64,000 nucleotides of DNA. Origin: GCA-2687515 sp002687515. Lineage in GTDB: Bacteria; Pseudomonadota; Alphaproteobacteria; Rhodospirillales; UBA2165. Numbering within the stretch: position 1 is the stretch's first letter; every line of letters starts with the position of its first letter. The notes beneath the pieces were generated by a model that saw only the letters and a list, made by a program, of their open reading frames with translations, was not told the origin of the DNA and made no database searches. Positions 30,191 to 38,640 of this stretch are shown in pieces. A program made the translations under genes and the position numbers. Where the stretch lies: assembly GCA_030745835.1 (NCBI GenBank), contig JASLNU010000021.1, positions 6,612 to 70,611 of the forward strand. Direction: 5' to 3'.

Positions 30191-31054
30191 GTGAAAACCG
30201 TCATCATATCGGCCGCCGACAGCGGCTTCTTTCAGCTTCTTTCGGGCCTGGTGAAATCGATCCGGGCGCGCCGCCCCGAACCTATTCCCCACTGCGTACT
30301 CGACTGCGGCTTGGAGCCGGATCAGCGGACCTGGCTGGCCGGCCAGGAGGTTTCCCTGGTCACCCCCGATTGGGATTATTCCGGCTTCGAGGTTCCGGGC
30401 GTCTGGTTCAAGGCGATGACCGCCCGCCCGCATCTGCCGCGCTGGGTGCCCGGCTACGAGATGTATCTGTGGATCGATGCCGACGCCTGGATACAGGATT
30501 GGTCGGCGGTCGCCAAATTCATCGCAGGCGCCTCGGAGGCGGGCGTCGCCGCCGTCAAGGAAGCCGATCATGCCTATCCCGAAACCATCGGCCCAACGCC
30601 GGACCGCCATGGCCCCCTATCGACGGACTGGCACGGCGCCGTGGTCAAATCCTTTTTCGGCCCCGAGGTGGCGGCCAAGATCGGCCGCTTGCCGCTGATC
30701 AACAGCGGTGTGTTTGCCGCCCGGGCCGAAAGCGGCCTCTGGCCGGCATGGAGCGACGCCTTGAAAACGGCGCTGAGCACCGCCAGGGACAATCTGTTTC
30801 TGTCCGAACAAACCGCCTTCAACGTCGCCCTCCTTGAATATGGGGTGCCGTTCGCCAATCAGCCGGCCTGGTGCAATTGGGCCTGCAACCGGGCCTGGCC
30901 GCTGATCAACAGCGCCGGCCAGCTGGTCGAGCCGGTTTTCCCGCACCGCCCCTTGGGCATCGTGCACATGACCGGCGAGACCAAGAAGGGCAGCCATCCG
31001 ATCCCCGTGCAGGGTGGCGGCACGAGCCTGAGAACACTCGAATATCCGGGATAG
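30191..31054 (+). CDS. GT8-like putative glycosyltransferase, orphan
   Basis: The 287-residue protein starts at a GTG (KTVIISAADSGFFQLLSGLV) and looks like a nucleotide-sugar transferase fold: alternating hydrophobic strands, a DxD-type motif in YLWIDADAWIQDW that would bind the metal and sugar nucleotide, an acceptor-side LPLINSGVFAARA, and a C-terminal IVHMTGETKKG resembling the HxxGxxKPW region of family GT8. No membrane segment or signal peptide is visible, so it is cytoplasmic. Nothing else in the neighbourhood concerns polysaccharide, so its acceptor is unknown. The family assignment rests on motifs only. Confidence 0.62.
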   Translation: MKTVIISAADSGFFQLLSGLVKSIRARRPEPIPHCVLDCGLEPDQRTWLAGQEVSLVTPDWDYSGFEVPGVWFKAMTARPHLPRWVPGYEMYLWIDADAWIQDWSAVAKFIAGASEAGVAAVKEADHAYPETIGPTPDRHGPLSTDWHGAVVKSFFGPEVAAKIGRLPLINSGVFAARAESGLWPAWSDALKTALSTARDNLFLSEQTAFNVALLEYGVPFANQPAWCNWACNRAWPLINSAGQLVEPVFPHRPLGIVHMTGETKKGSHPIPVQGGGTSLRTLEYPG

Positions 31055-31354
31055 CGTTTATACCGACCTGCACGGATAAACACCCATTGTGATCTTCTTT
31101 CCCGTTCCCCCGGTAGGAGGGGAGGCGCGGGCGACTCGGGCGCCGGTTCCGAATCTTAACAAGCTGTTAACCAGCGCTGCTTAGTCTTTGAAATAGATAA
31201 GAATTCGGTCGGCAAAAACGACCGTGCGGAGCGGCATTTGCCTGCCACCAGGGTGGACTTCCGTTCCCAAACGATTGAATCTCAAGGCCTTAGCCGGAGG
31301 GCGTGACTGGCAAGGGCTTTGCATGGCAGAAGGCCAAACCGAGCCGGGGTGCGG
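31055..31354. other. Non-coding region upstream of ftsB
   Basis: These 300 bases contain a small hairpin, CGGTCG/CGACCG around 31207-31225, and no credible open frame. In many alphaproteobacteria enolase precedes the ftsB-pdhA block, but no enolase sequence or remnant is visible here. A promoter for ftsB is expected but could not be fixed. Confidence 0.45.
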
Positions 31355-31681
31355 ATGAAGTTTATTATCGAAGCGCGTTCGCGCGCACGCCACGTCGTCG
31401 GCCCCATCTTCGCGGCCGCGCTGATCGTTTATATCACCTACCACGCCGTACAGGGCGAACGGGGCCTGATCGCCTATTGGAAATTAACCAAGCAGGTGGA
31501 GCAGGCCAAGATCGTGCAAACCGACATGGAAGCGGCGCAAAAGAAGATCGCCAACCGGGTGGCGCTGCTCTCCAACGCCTCCATCGACCGCGATATGCTC
31601 GACGAACGCGCCCGCTACATGCTCGGCTACAGCCGCGCCGGCGAAATCATCATCCTGTTAGGCGAAAAGGCGCGGCTTTAA
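31355..31681 (+). CDS. ftsB: FtsB/DivIC septum formation protein
   Basis: This 108-residue protein is a short bitopic membrane protein: a basic N-terminus (MKFIIEARSRARHVVG), one membrane segment (PIFAAALIVYITYHAV), a coiled-coil stretch (QVEQAKIVQTDMEAAQKKIANRVALL) and the C-terminal motif DMLDERARYMLGYSRAGEIII typical of FtsB/DivIC. FtsB joins FtsL and FtsQ in the divisome. The ATG at 31355, rather than the one at 31319, gives the family's normal start. In alphaproteobacteria this gene commonly lies just before pdhA. Here a minus-strand gene and a repeat remnant have been inserted between them. Confidence 0.9.
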   Translation: MKFIIEARSRARHVVGPIFAAALIVYITYHAVQGERGLIAYWKLTKQVEQAKIVQTDMEAAQKKIANRVALLSNASIDRDMLDERARYMLGYSRAGEIIILLGEKARL

Positions 31682-31692
31682 GCCAGCGGCCA

Positions 31693-31717
31693 GGGCGGTT
31701 CCGGATATATAGAAACC
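31693..31717. repeat. Solo end similar to the MITE terminal repeat
   Basis: GGGCGGTTCCGGATATATA and the six bases after it match the left terminal repeat of the element at 18825 in about 21 of 25 positions. No opposite end was found within a few hundred bases, so this is probably a remnant. It lies just after ftsB, at the edge of the inserted segment. A shorter match (GAGCGGTTCCG) occurs at 16683. Confidence 0.5.
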
Positions 31718-31784
31718 CGAACGTTTTTACCGGCAATTTGCCACATTTCAGCGGCCTGTAGCGGCGAATAGTCGGCCACCCAAA

Positions 31785-32726
31785 CTAAAATGACTGTGCG
31801 TTTGCAAGAAAATCTCCGCGGATATATTTGGCGGGGTCAATTTTCGTGTCGGATGGCAATTGTCCGGCATGAATCATGATTTCCAACACCTTTCTCATGC
31901 CAGCCATGTTGACGCCGAGGTCGAGTGGGAGCGGGCGCCGGTCGTGAAATTCTTGCCACCCGCGTTCGGCATAACGCTTTTCAAGACCAATTAGATTCAC
32001 CGCAATGGAAACCACATCGTCCTTGTTTGCTGGATCATAGGTGAATTTTGCGGTTTCCATGAGTCCGCGAAGAAAAGCCGTTAAGGTATCGCCGTTGGAT
32101 TGAGCCCACCCCATATCGGCGGCAAATATCCCATACTGATATTCGGGGATGAAATCGTAAGAATGCCCGAGATTGTTAAAACCGGCATCCTCGGCCATGT
32201 AATTAAGCGGCGGAGGTTGTAGCGCAACATCGATGGTTCCCGCTTGCAGCGCTTTCCAACGCGCTGGTGCGCCGCCCAACCTATTGACCCGGTAATCATC
32301 CGGCCCAAGGCCATTCCGATGGGCGATTTCCTGAAACTGATATAGCGTTCCACCATCGGCATTGATTGTCCCGAATACCGCGCCTTTTAGATCAGAAAAC
32401 TTCGTAAACTGGGGGCGTGCAATAATGTCTAGAATTAGCTTTCCAGTATTGCCAGCAATAATCTGGATATCGCTTTTTTCGGATTCAATTCGTTTGATAA
32501 TTCCTTCGGGAGGCACTGCCCCAACTTGGATGTCACCAGATTTCAGCAAATCGACGGGACTTTCACCGTGGGTATCCACAACTTCCAATGCAAGGCCAAA
32601 TTTTTTCATAGAACCGGTTGCCTTCGCAACCTGTAGCGGCAAAGTGAAAAATCCGGTCGAGATTATTCCGACACTGAACGGAATTAATTCAGCGCCATTG
32701 GCCGAGCTATTAACATTATCAACCAT
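31785..32726 (-). CDS. NMT1/SsuA-like substrate-binding protein without signal peptide
   Basis: The 313-residue protein resembles periplasmic binding proteins of the nitrate/sulfonate/thiamine-precursor group: FSVGIISTGFFTLPLQVAKATGSMKK at the ligand mouth, DLLKSGDIQVGAVPPEGI, IIARPQFTKFSDLKGAVFG, and LQAGTIDVALQPPP. Unlike its family it has no recognisable signal peptide (it starts MVDNVNSSANGAELIPFSVG), no lipobox and no ABC permease or ATPase gene nearby. It could be cytoplasmic, perhaps sensory or THI5-like biosynthetic, or its start may be misjudged. GC content is lower than in its neighbours and it runs against the ftsB-pdh direction, which fits insertion of foreign DNA. Confidence 0.8.
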   Translation of the reverse strand: MVDNVNSSANGAELIPFSVGIISTGFFTLPLQVAKATGSMKKFGLALEVVDTHGESPVDLLKSGDIQVGAVPPEGIIKRIESEKSDIQIIAGNTGKLILDIIARPQFTKFSDLKGAVFGTINADGGTLYQFQEIAHRNGLGPDDYRVNRLGGAPARWKALQAGTIDVALQPPPLNYMAEDAGFNNLGHSYDFIPEYQYGIFAADMGWAQSNGDTLTAFLRGLMETAKFTYDPANKDDVVSIAVNLIGLEKRYAERGWQEFHDRRPLPLDLGVNMAGMRKVLEIMIHAGQLPSDTKIDPAKYIRGDFLANAQSF

Positions 32727-33276
32727 GCGTCACCCCGATCTTAGTTGTAGGCTTTAATCTTGTCGTCGCTCGTTCGTCCCGGTGCGCCCGGCTAACCCGA
32801 AAGATTCACGAAAGGTTACCGCCGCACTCCCATAATGCGTTATGGTTCAGTTGCTTAAGCTAGATCTAACGCGGCGAACGGCGGTGACGGATTGTACCCT
32901 TTCGAAGATCGAATTTCCACGGCTTTGTGGGCGGGTTGTGGCGGCGGCGAGATCTCGCCGAACGGCGGCGCGCCGTTGCTGGCGGTGCCGCCCGTAAAAT
33001 TTCAGCATGATTCCTCCGGCGTCATAATCGGGTCAAATATCCCTAAATTTATGGGGTCAAACTTGATCGAAAATTGCGTCTGATTACAAGTGTAGTTAAT
33101 AATATTTTCGTTTTGGGACGGCAATTAACCAAAAATGCGGTAATTGCGCTTTTTTAATTGCAAAACAACAACTTCACCTTCATCATTTTGATCTGAATTC
33201 CCATGTAATTGGTGATCCGTAAAACCCGAAACCGCGCCCCGCCGGCGCCCCAAGGGGAGATATCAGGGAGATATCC
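32727..33276. other. Non-coding leader region upstream of pdhA
   Basis: This 550-base gap is AT-rich in its second half. GCAATTAA (33121-33128) and TTAATTGC (33154-33161) form an 8-bp inverted repeat with a 25-base spacer, and a further TAATTGC occurs at 33141, giving a cluster of related half-sites about 120-160 bases before pdhA. This is a reasonable regulator-binding region for the PDH operon. The first half, 32880-33000, has no coding signal that I trust. Confidence 0.45.
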
Positions 33277-34335
33277 ATGGCGAAATCCTCTGCCAAACAG
33301 AAAAGTCCGCGCGGACGCGCAAAAAAAACCCAGGATCAAACGCTCACCACCTCGCCGGAAGAGCTGATCACCTTCTACCACGAGATGCTGTTGATCCGGC
33401 GCTTCGAGGAAAAAGCCGGGCAGCTTTACGGGATGGGCCTGATCAGCGGTTTTTGCCACCTCTATATCGGCCAGGAAGCGGTGGTCGTCGGCATGCAGTC
33501 GGTGGCCGCGCCCGGCGATTCGGTGATCACCAGCTACCGCGACCATGGCCACATGCTGGCCACCGGCATGGACCCCAAGGGGGTGATGGCCGAGCTCACC
33601 GGCCGCGCCGGCGGCTATTCCAGGGGCAAGGGCGGCTCCATGCACATGTTTTCCAAGGAAAAGCGCTTTTATGGCGGGCATGGCATCGTCGCCGCCCAGG
33701 TGCCGATCGGCACCGGCCTCGCCTTCGCCCACAAATACAACGGCGACGGCGGTGTTGCCATGGCCTATTACGGCGACGGCGCCGCCAACCAGGGCCAGGT
33801 TTACGAATCCTACAACATGGCGGCCTTGTGGCAGCTTCCGGTCGTTTATGTCATCGAAAACAACCGCTATGGCATGGGCACCTCGGTCGACCGGCACTCG
33901 GCGACACCGACCCTGTTTTCGCGCGGCGAGGCCTACGATATCCCCAACGAGGAAGTCGACGGCATGGACATCCAGGCGGTGCGCGATGCCGGCGCCCGTG
34001 CCTTGGCCCACGCCCGCGCCGGCAACGGGCCCTATGTGCTCGGCATGCAGACCTACCGCTACCGCGGCCATTCGATGTCGGACCCGGCCAAATACCGGAC
34101 CCGCGAAGAGGTCAGCAAGGTGCGCTCCGAACGCGATCCCATCGACCGGGCGCGGCAGACCCTTATCGATGGCGGCCACGCCTCCGAAGACGATCTGAAA
34201 GGCATCGATGCCAAGATCAAGGCCGTCGTCACCGAAGCCGCCGAGTTCGCCCAGCAGAGCCCGGAGCCGGATGCCTCCGAACTTTACACCGACGTTCTCG
34301 CTGAAGTGTCGCCAAGAAATTCGGTTGAAGCCTAG
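33277..34335 (+). CDS. pdhA: Pyruvate dehydrogenase E1 component, alpha subunit
   Basis: The 352-residue protein is the alpha subunit of the heterotetrameric E1 that decarboxylates pyruvate with thiamine diphosphate. It carries a short lysine-rich N-terminus, MLLIRRFEEKAGQLYGMG, YRDHGHMLATGMDP, GKGGSMHMFS, the thiamine-binding motif GDGAANQGQVYESYNMAALW ending near ENNRYGMGTS, and YRYRGHSMSDPAKYR with the regulatory-loop serine. The ATG at 33277 follows a purine-rich AGGGAGATATCC. It is first in the pdhA-pdhB-pdhC-lpd cluster. The E1 beta gene follows 16 bases later. Confidence 0.97.
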   Translation: MAKSSAKQKSPRGRAKKTQDQTLTTSPEELITFYHEMLLIRRFEEKAGQLYGMGLISGFCHLYIGQEAVVVGMQSVAAPGDSVITSYRDHGHMLATGMDPKGVMAELTGRAGGYSRGKGGSMHMFSKEKRFYGGHGIVAAQVPIGTGLAFAHKYNGDGGVAMAYYGDGAANQGQVYESYNMAALWQLPVVYVIENNRYGMGTSVDRHSATPTLFSRGEAYDIPNEEVDGMDIQAVRDAGARALAHARAGNGPYVLGMQTYRYRGHSMSDPAKYRTREEVSKVRSERDPIDRARQTLIDGGHASEDDLKGIDAKIKAVVTEAAEFAQQSPEPDASELYTDVLAEVSPRNSVEA

Positions 34336-34351
34336 GCTGGAGGGGAAAAAA

Positions 34352-35716
34352 ATGGCAACGCATATACTTATGCCGGCCCTGTCGCCGACCATGACCGAGG
34401 GAACCCTGGCCCGCTGGCTGAAAAACGAAGGCGATGAAGTGGCCTCCGGCGACGTTTTGGCCGAGATTGAAACCGACAAGGCGACGATGGAGCTGGAAGC
34501 CGTGGACGACGGTATTCTCGGCAAGATCATTACGCCCGCGGGCTCCGAAGGCATCGCCGTCAACACGCCGATCGCGGTGATTTTGGACGAGGGCGAGGAG
34601 GCGTCCGCTGTCGCGGAACCGGCACCCGCGCCCGAAACCGCGCCCGAGGCGGCAAATCCTACGCCAGCACCAGAGACAGCGCCTGAAAACCCGGCCCCGG
34701 CCCCGCCGGCGCCGGAGCCCGACTATGACGGCCCGACCACCATCATCACCCAGCGCGAAGCCTTGCGCGACGCCATCGCCGAGGAGATGCGCACCGACGA
34801 AAGCATTTTCCTGATGGGCGAGGAGGTGGCTGAATACGAAGGCGCCTACAAGGTCTCGCAAGGGCTCCTGGAGGAATTCGGCGACAAGCGGGTGGTCGAT
34901 ACGCCGATCACCGAACACGGTTTTACCGGCCTCGGCGTCGGCGCCGCCTTCGGTGGCTTAAAGCCGATTGTCGAGTTCATGACCTTCAATTTCGCCATGC
35001 AGGCGATGGACCAGCTGATCAATTCGGCGGCCAAGACCCGCTACATGTCGGGCGGCCAGATGGACTGTCCAATCGTCTTTCGCGGCCCCAACGGCGCCGC
35101 CGCCGGGGTCGCCGCCCAGCATTCGCAATGCTACGCCAGCTGGTTCGCCCATATTCCCGGCCTCAAGGTAATCGCGCCTTATTCCGGCGCCGACGCCAAG
35201 GGCCTGATGAAGGCCGCCATCCGCGATCCCAATCCGGTGATCTTCCTGGAAAACGAAATCCTATACGGGCAAAGCTTCAATGTGCCGAAAAGCGCCGATT
35301 TCGTGCTGCCCATCGGCCGCGCGCGTGTTGAACTGGCGGGCAGCGACGTCAGCATCGTTGCCTATTCCAGGATGGTCGGCGTCGCCCTGGAAGCGGCGGA
35401 AACGCTGGCCGAGGAGGGGATTTCGGCGGAGGTCATAAACTTGCGCTCCCTGCGCCCGCTGGACGTCGAGACCATCGTTGCCTCGATCAAGAAAACCAAC
35501 CGTTTGGTCAGCGTCGAGGAAGGCTGGCCGGCCGCCGGTATCGGCTCCGAAATCGCCGCCATCGCCATGGAACAGGCCTTCGATTACCTGGACGCGCCGG
35601 TGCGGCGGGTGTGCGGCGCCGACGTGCCGATGCCCTACGCCAAGAATTTGGAAGCGATGTACATGCCGACGCCAACCGCCGTGATCGCGGCGGTCAAGTC
35701 CGTCTGTTACAGCTGA
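34352..35716 (+). CDS. pdhB: Pyruvate dehydrogenase E1 beta subunit with N-terminal lipoyl domain
   Basis: The 454-residue protein has an N-terminal lipoyl domain (residues 1-80, with lipoylated Lys43 in ETDKATME), an alanine/proline/glutamate linker (about 85-125) and the E1 beta core (TTIITQREALRDAIAEEM, EVAEYEGAYKVSQGLL, TPITEHGFTGLGVGAAFGG, ISGGQ-like YMSGGQMDCPIVFRGPNGA, and a C-terminal VCGADVPMPYAKNLE). A lipoyl domain on E1 beta is a known alphaproteobacterial trait. The open frame extends upstream to 34208, but the ATG at 34352 has TGGAGGGG before it and begins with the lipoyl fold. The lipoyl-coding DNA is nearly identical to that of pdhC. Confidence 0.97.
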   Translation: MATHILMPALSPTMTEGTLARWLKNEGDEVASGDVLAEIETDKATMELEAVDDGILGKIITPAGSEGIAVNTPIAVILDEGEEASAVAEPAPAPETAPEAANPTPAPETAPENPAPAPPAPEPDYDGPTTIITQREALRDAIAEEMRTDESIFLMGEEVAEYEGAYKVSQGLLEEFGDKRVVDTPITEHGFTGLGVGAAFGGLKPIVEFMTFNFAMQAMDQLINSAAKTRYMSGGQMDCPIVFRGPNGAAAGVAAQHSQCYASWFAHIPGLKVIAPYSGADAKGLMKAAIRDPNPVIFLENEILYGQSFNVPKSADFVLPIGRARVELAGSDVSIVAYSRMVGVALEAAETLAEEGISAEVINLRSLRPLDVETIVASIKKTNRLVSVEEGWPAAGIGSEIAAIAMEQAFDYLDAPVRRVCGADVPMPYAKNLEAMYMPTPTAVIAAVKSVCYS

Positions 35717-35731
35717 CCGGAGGCCGGAAAA

Positions 35732-37057
35732 ATGGCAATCCAAATCCTGATGCCGGCGCTGTCGCCGACGATGACCGAGGGAACCCTGGCGCGCTGGCTC
35801 AAAGCCGAGGGCGACGCCGTCGCTTCCGGCGATCTGCTGGCCGAGATCGAGACCGACAAGGCAACGATGGAGCTGGAAGCCGTGGACGAAGGCGTCCTCG
35901 GCAAGATCATTACGCCCGCGGGCTCCGAGGGCATCGCCGTCAACGCCCCGATCGCCGTATTGCTGGAGGAGGGCGAGGATGCCTCGGCCGCCGACAGCGT
36001 TGCCCAGGCGGCGCCCCAGCCGGCGCCGGAAGCCGCGCCGGAAGCGGCACCGGAAGCGGCACCAGAAGCGGCACCGGAAGCCGCGCCTGAAACCGCGACC
36101 CAAACGACACCGCAAGCAACGCCCGCTCAATCCAGCGGCGGCGCGCGCGTCTTTGCCAGCCCCTTGGCCAGGCGCATGGCCGGCGATGCCGGGCTGGACC
36201 TTGCCGCCATGTCGGGCAGCGGCCCCGGCGGGCGCATCGTCAAAAGCGATGTCGAAGCCGCCATCAAGGCCGGGCCGGGAGCGGCGCCCGCCGCCGGCCT
36301 GCCGGCAACGACGCCACCGGCGGCGGTCCCCGCCGAGATACCGGGCGCCGGCCCCTACACCGACGTTGCCCACACCAACATGCGCCGCGTCATCGCCCGG
36401 CGCCTGACCGAATCGGCGCGCGACATCCCGCACTTCTATCTCACCGTCGAATGCCGCATCGATGCGCTGCTGGCGATGCGCAGGGATCTGAACGAACGCG
36501 CACCCCAGGGAAATGGCGAAGGCGAGGCGGCCTATAAGATATCGGTCAACGATTTCGTCATCCGCGCCGTGGCGCTGGCCATGCGCCGTGTTCCGGGCGT
36601 CAATGTCAGCTGGATGGAGGACGCCGTCCGCCAGTATCACGATATCGACGTGGCCATCGCGGTGGCCACGACAGGCGGCCTGATCACGCCCATCGTGCGC
36701 CACGCCGATCAAAAGGGCCTTGCCGAAATCTCCAATGAAATGAAGGACTTGGCGGCGCGCGCCCGGGACGGCAAGCTGGCCCTCGACGAATTCCAGGGGG
36801 GCGGTTTCACGATCTCGAATTTGGGCATGTACGGGGTCAAGGAATTTTCGGCGATCATCAATCCGCCGCAATCGGTGATCCTGGCGGTCGGCGCCGGCGA
36901 ACAGCGCCCGGTGGTATCGGACGGGGCGCTGGGCATCGCCAGCGTCATGAGCTGCACCCTGTCCACCGATCACCGCACCGTCGATGGCGCCTTGGGCGCC
37001 GAATTCCTGGCCGCCTTCAAGGCGATGATCGAAGATCCGCTGACCATGTTGTTGTAG
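35732..37057 (+). CDS. pdhC: Dihydrolipoamide acetyltransferase (PDH E2)
   Basis: The 441-residue E2 has one lipoyl domain (1-80, Lys43 in ETDKATME), a linker with about six imperfect repeats of APEA, a peripheral subunit-binding domain (about 138-175, VFASPLARRMAGDAGLDL and GSGPGGRIVKSDVEAA) and the acyltransferase core ending in STDHRTVDGALGAEFL, where His and Asp are catalytic. It moves acetyl from lipoamide to CoA and forms the core of the complex. The ATG at 35732 is 15 bases after pdhB, with GGAGGCCGG before it. The linker repeats are encoded by near-identical 12-base units (36028-36090) and could vary in number between strains. Confidence 0.97.
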   Translation: MAIQILMPALSPTMTEGTLARWLKAEGDAVASGDLLAEIETDKATMELEAVDEGVLGKIITPAGSEGIAVNAPIAVLLEEGEDASAADSVAQAAPQPAPEAAPEAAPEAAPEAAPEAAPETATQTTPQATPAQSSGGARVFASPLARRMAGDAGLDLAAMSGSGPGGRIVKSDVEAAIKAGPGAAPAAGLPATTPPAAVPAEIPGAGPYTDVAHTNMRRVIARRLTESARDIPHFYLTVECRIDALLAMRRDLNERAPQGNGEGEAAYKISVNDFVIRAVALAMRRVPGVNVSWMEDAVRQYHDIDVAIAVATTGGLITPIVRHADQKGLAEISNEMKDLAARARDGKLALDEFQGGGFTISNLGMYGVKEFSAIINPPQSVILAVGAGEQRPVVSDGALGIASVMSCTLSTDHRTVDGALGAEFLAAFKAMIEDPLTMLL

Positions 37058-37066
37058 GCGAAGCTG

Positions 37067-38497
37067 ATGGCTGAACAGGCGCAACCTAGCGAAACCCAAT
37101 TCGATCTGATCATCGTCGGCGGTGGGCCGGGCGGCTATGTGACCGCCATCCGCGCCGCCCAACTGGGGCTCAAGACGGCGCTGGTGGAACGCGAACATTT
37201 GGGCGGCATCTGCCTCAATTGGGGCTGCATTCCGACCAAGGCGTTGCTGCGCAGCGCCGAAATTTACCGAAATATCCAACATGCCGGCGATTATGGCCTT
37301 AGCGTCGAGGGCGTTTCGTTCGACCTCGAGAAAATTGTCGACAGATCGCGCGCCGTAGCCAAGCGTTTGTCAGGCGGCGTTGCGCATCTTTTGAAAAAGA
37401 ACAAAGTCACCGTGTTCGACGGTGAAGGCAGGCTTGACGGCAAAGGCGAAATAACTGTTAGCAAAGATGGTGCAATTGCAAACGAATTGTCAGCAAAGCA
37501 TATTATCCTGGCGACCGGCGCCAGGGCCCGCGCCCTGCCTGGGCTTGAGCCCGACGGCAAGCTGGTCTGGACTTACAAGGAAGCGATGGTACCGAATACC
37601 ATGCCCAAATCCCTTTTGGTGGTCGGATCGGGAGCCATCGGCATCGAATTCGCCAGTTTCTACCGCGCCTTTGGCGCCGAGGTGACGGTGGTCGAGGTCC
37701 TGCCCCGCGTCTTGCCGGTGGAAGACGAGGAAATCTCCGCCTTCGCCCATAAGGCGTTCGAAAAGGACGGCATGACGATTATCACATCGGCCACCGTGAC
37801 CAAGCTCGACAAAAATACCTCCGGGGGCGCCGACAACGTCACAGCAACCATTGAAACCGATGGCAAATCCAGCCAGATCACCGTCGACAGGGTGATCCTG
37901 GCGGTCGGTATCGTCGGCAATGTGGAGGATGTGGGCCTCGAAGAGACGGGCGTTGAGGTGGAAAATTCGCACATCGTCATCGATCACTGGTGCCGGACGG
38001 GCGAGCCCGGCGTCTATGCCATCGGCGATGTCGCCGGGCCGCCCTGGCTGGCCCACAAGGCCAGCCACGAAGGCATCATCTGCGTCGAAAAAATCGCCGG
38101 CATCGAAGGCGTCCACCCCCTGGATACCAGCCGCATTCCCGGCTGCACTTACTGCCATCCGCAGGTGGCCAGCGTCGGCTTGAGCGAAGCGGCGGCGGTG
38201 GAGGCGGGGTTCGAGGTGCGCATCGGCCGCTTCCCGTTCGCCGGCAACGGCAAGGCGATCGCGCTCGGTGAGGCCGAGGGATTGGTGAAAACCGTGTTCG
38301 ACGCCAAGACCGGCGAATTACTGGGCGCCCACATGGTCGGCGCCGAGGTTACCGAACTGATCCAGGGCTACGCCATCGCCAAGACCCTGGAAACAACGGA
38401 AGCGGAATTGATGCACACCATCTTCCCGCACCCGACATTATCGGAAATGATGCACGAAGCGGTGCTTGACGCCTACGGCCGGGTGATCCATTTCTGA
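37067..38497 (+). CDS. lpdA: Dihydrolipoamide dehydrogenase (E3)
   Basis: The 476-residue flavoenzyme reoxidises dihydrolipoamide in the PDH complex. It has the FAD loop IIVGGGPGGYVTAIRAAQLG, the redox disulfide in GGICLNWGCIPTKALLRS, the NAD site VVGSGAIGIEFASFYRAFG, the second FAD motif YAIGDVAGPPWLAHKASHEG and the C-terminal HPHPTLSEMMHEAV with the catalytic His-Glu pair. It starts at ATG 37067, nine bases after pdhC. The gene after it would normally be lipA, but here a protease module has been inserted. Codon usage does not change at this point. Confidence 0.97.
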   Translation: MAEQAQPSETQFDLIIVGGGPGGYVTAIRAAQLGLKTALVEREHLGGICLNWGCIPTKALLRSAEIYRNIQHAGDYGLSVEGVSFDLEKIVDRSRAVAKRLSGGVAHLLKKNKVTVFDGEGRLDGKGEITVSKDGAIANELSAKHIILATGARARALPGLEPDGKLVWTYKEAMVPNTMPKSLLVVGSGAIGIEFASFYRAFGAEVTVVEVLPRVLPVEDEEISAFAHKAFEKDGMTIITSATVTKLDKNTSGGADNVTATIETDGKSSQITVDRVILAVGIVGNVEDVGLEETGVEVENSHIVIDHWCRTGEPGVYAIGDVAGPPWLAHKASHEGIICVEKIAGIEGVHPLDTSRIPGCTYCHPQVASVGLSEAAAVEAGFEVRIGRFPFAGNGKAIALGEAEGLVKTVFDAKTGELLGAHMVGAEVTELIQGYAIAKTLETTEAELMHTIFPHPTLSEMMHEAVLDAYGRVIHF

Positions 38498-38572
38498 ATT
38501 TCGCACTACCTGATTAAGTAGTTAAAATCGAAATTATAACTCCCTATAAGGATACAACACCCCACACCAACT

Positions 38573-38592
38573 CTCCTTGAGCGATCAAGGAG
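38573..38592. promoter_or_regulatory. Hairpin with 8-bp stem and GCGA loop between lpdA and the protease gene
   Basis: CTCCTTGA-GCGA-TCAAGGAG folds into an 8-bp stem with a stable tetraloop in the 143-base gap after lpdA. There is no T-run, so it is a weak terminator candidate. It could instead be a processing or attenuation site that separates the PDH operon from the inserted protease module. The protease gene has its own GGGAG ribosome site at 38630. Confidence 0.5.
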
Positions 38593-38640
38593 GAAATATT
38601 GCCGCATTTGTAAATTGGGGGAATAACAGGGAGATCTAGC

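Noticed and set aside
35261..37282. Long antisense open frame (673 codons) opposite pdhB, pdhC and the start of lpdA
   Set aside because: It is the shadow of strongly coding GC-rich genes; its translation is histidine-, glycine- and arginine-rich low complexity with no domain.
38573..38592. Intrinsic terminator after lpdA
   Set aside because: The hairpin has no following T-run, so it is listed only as a regulatory hairpin.
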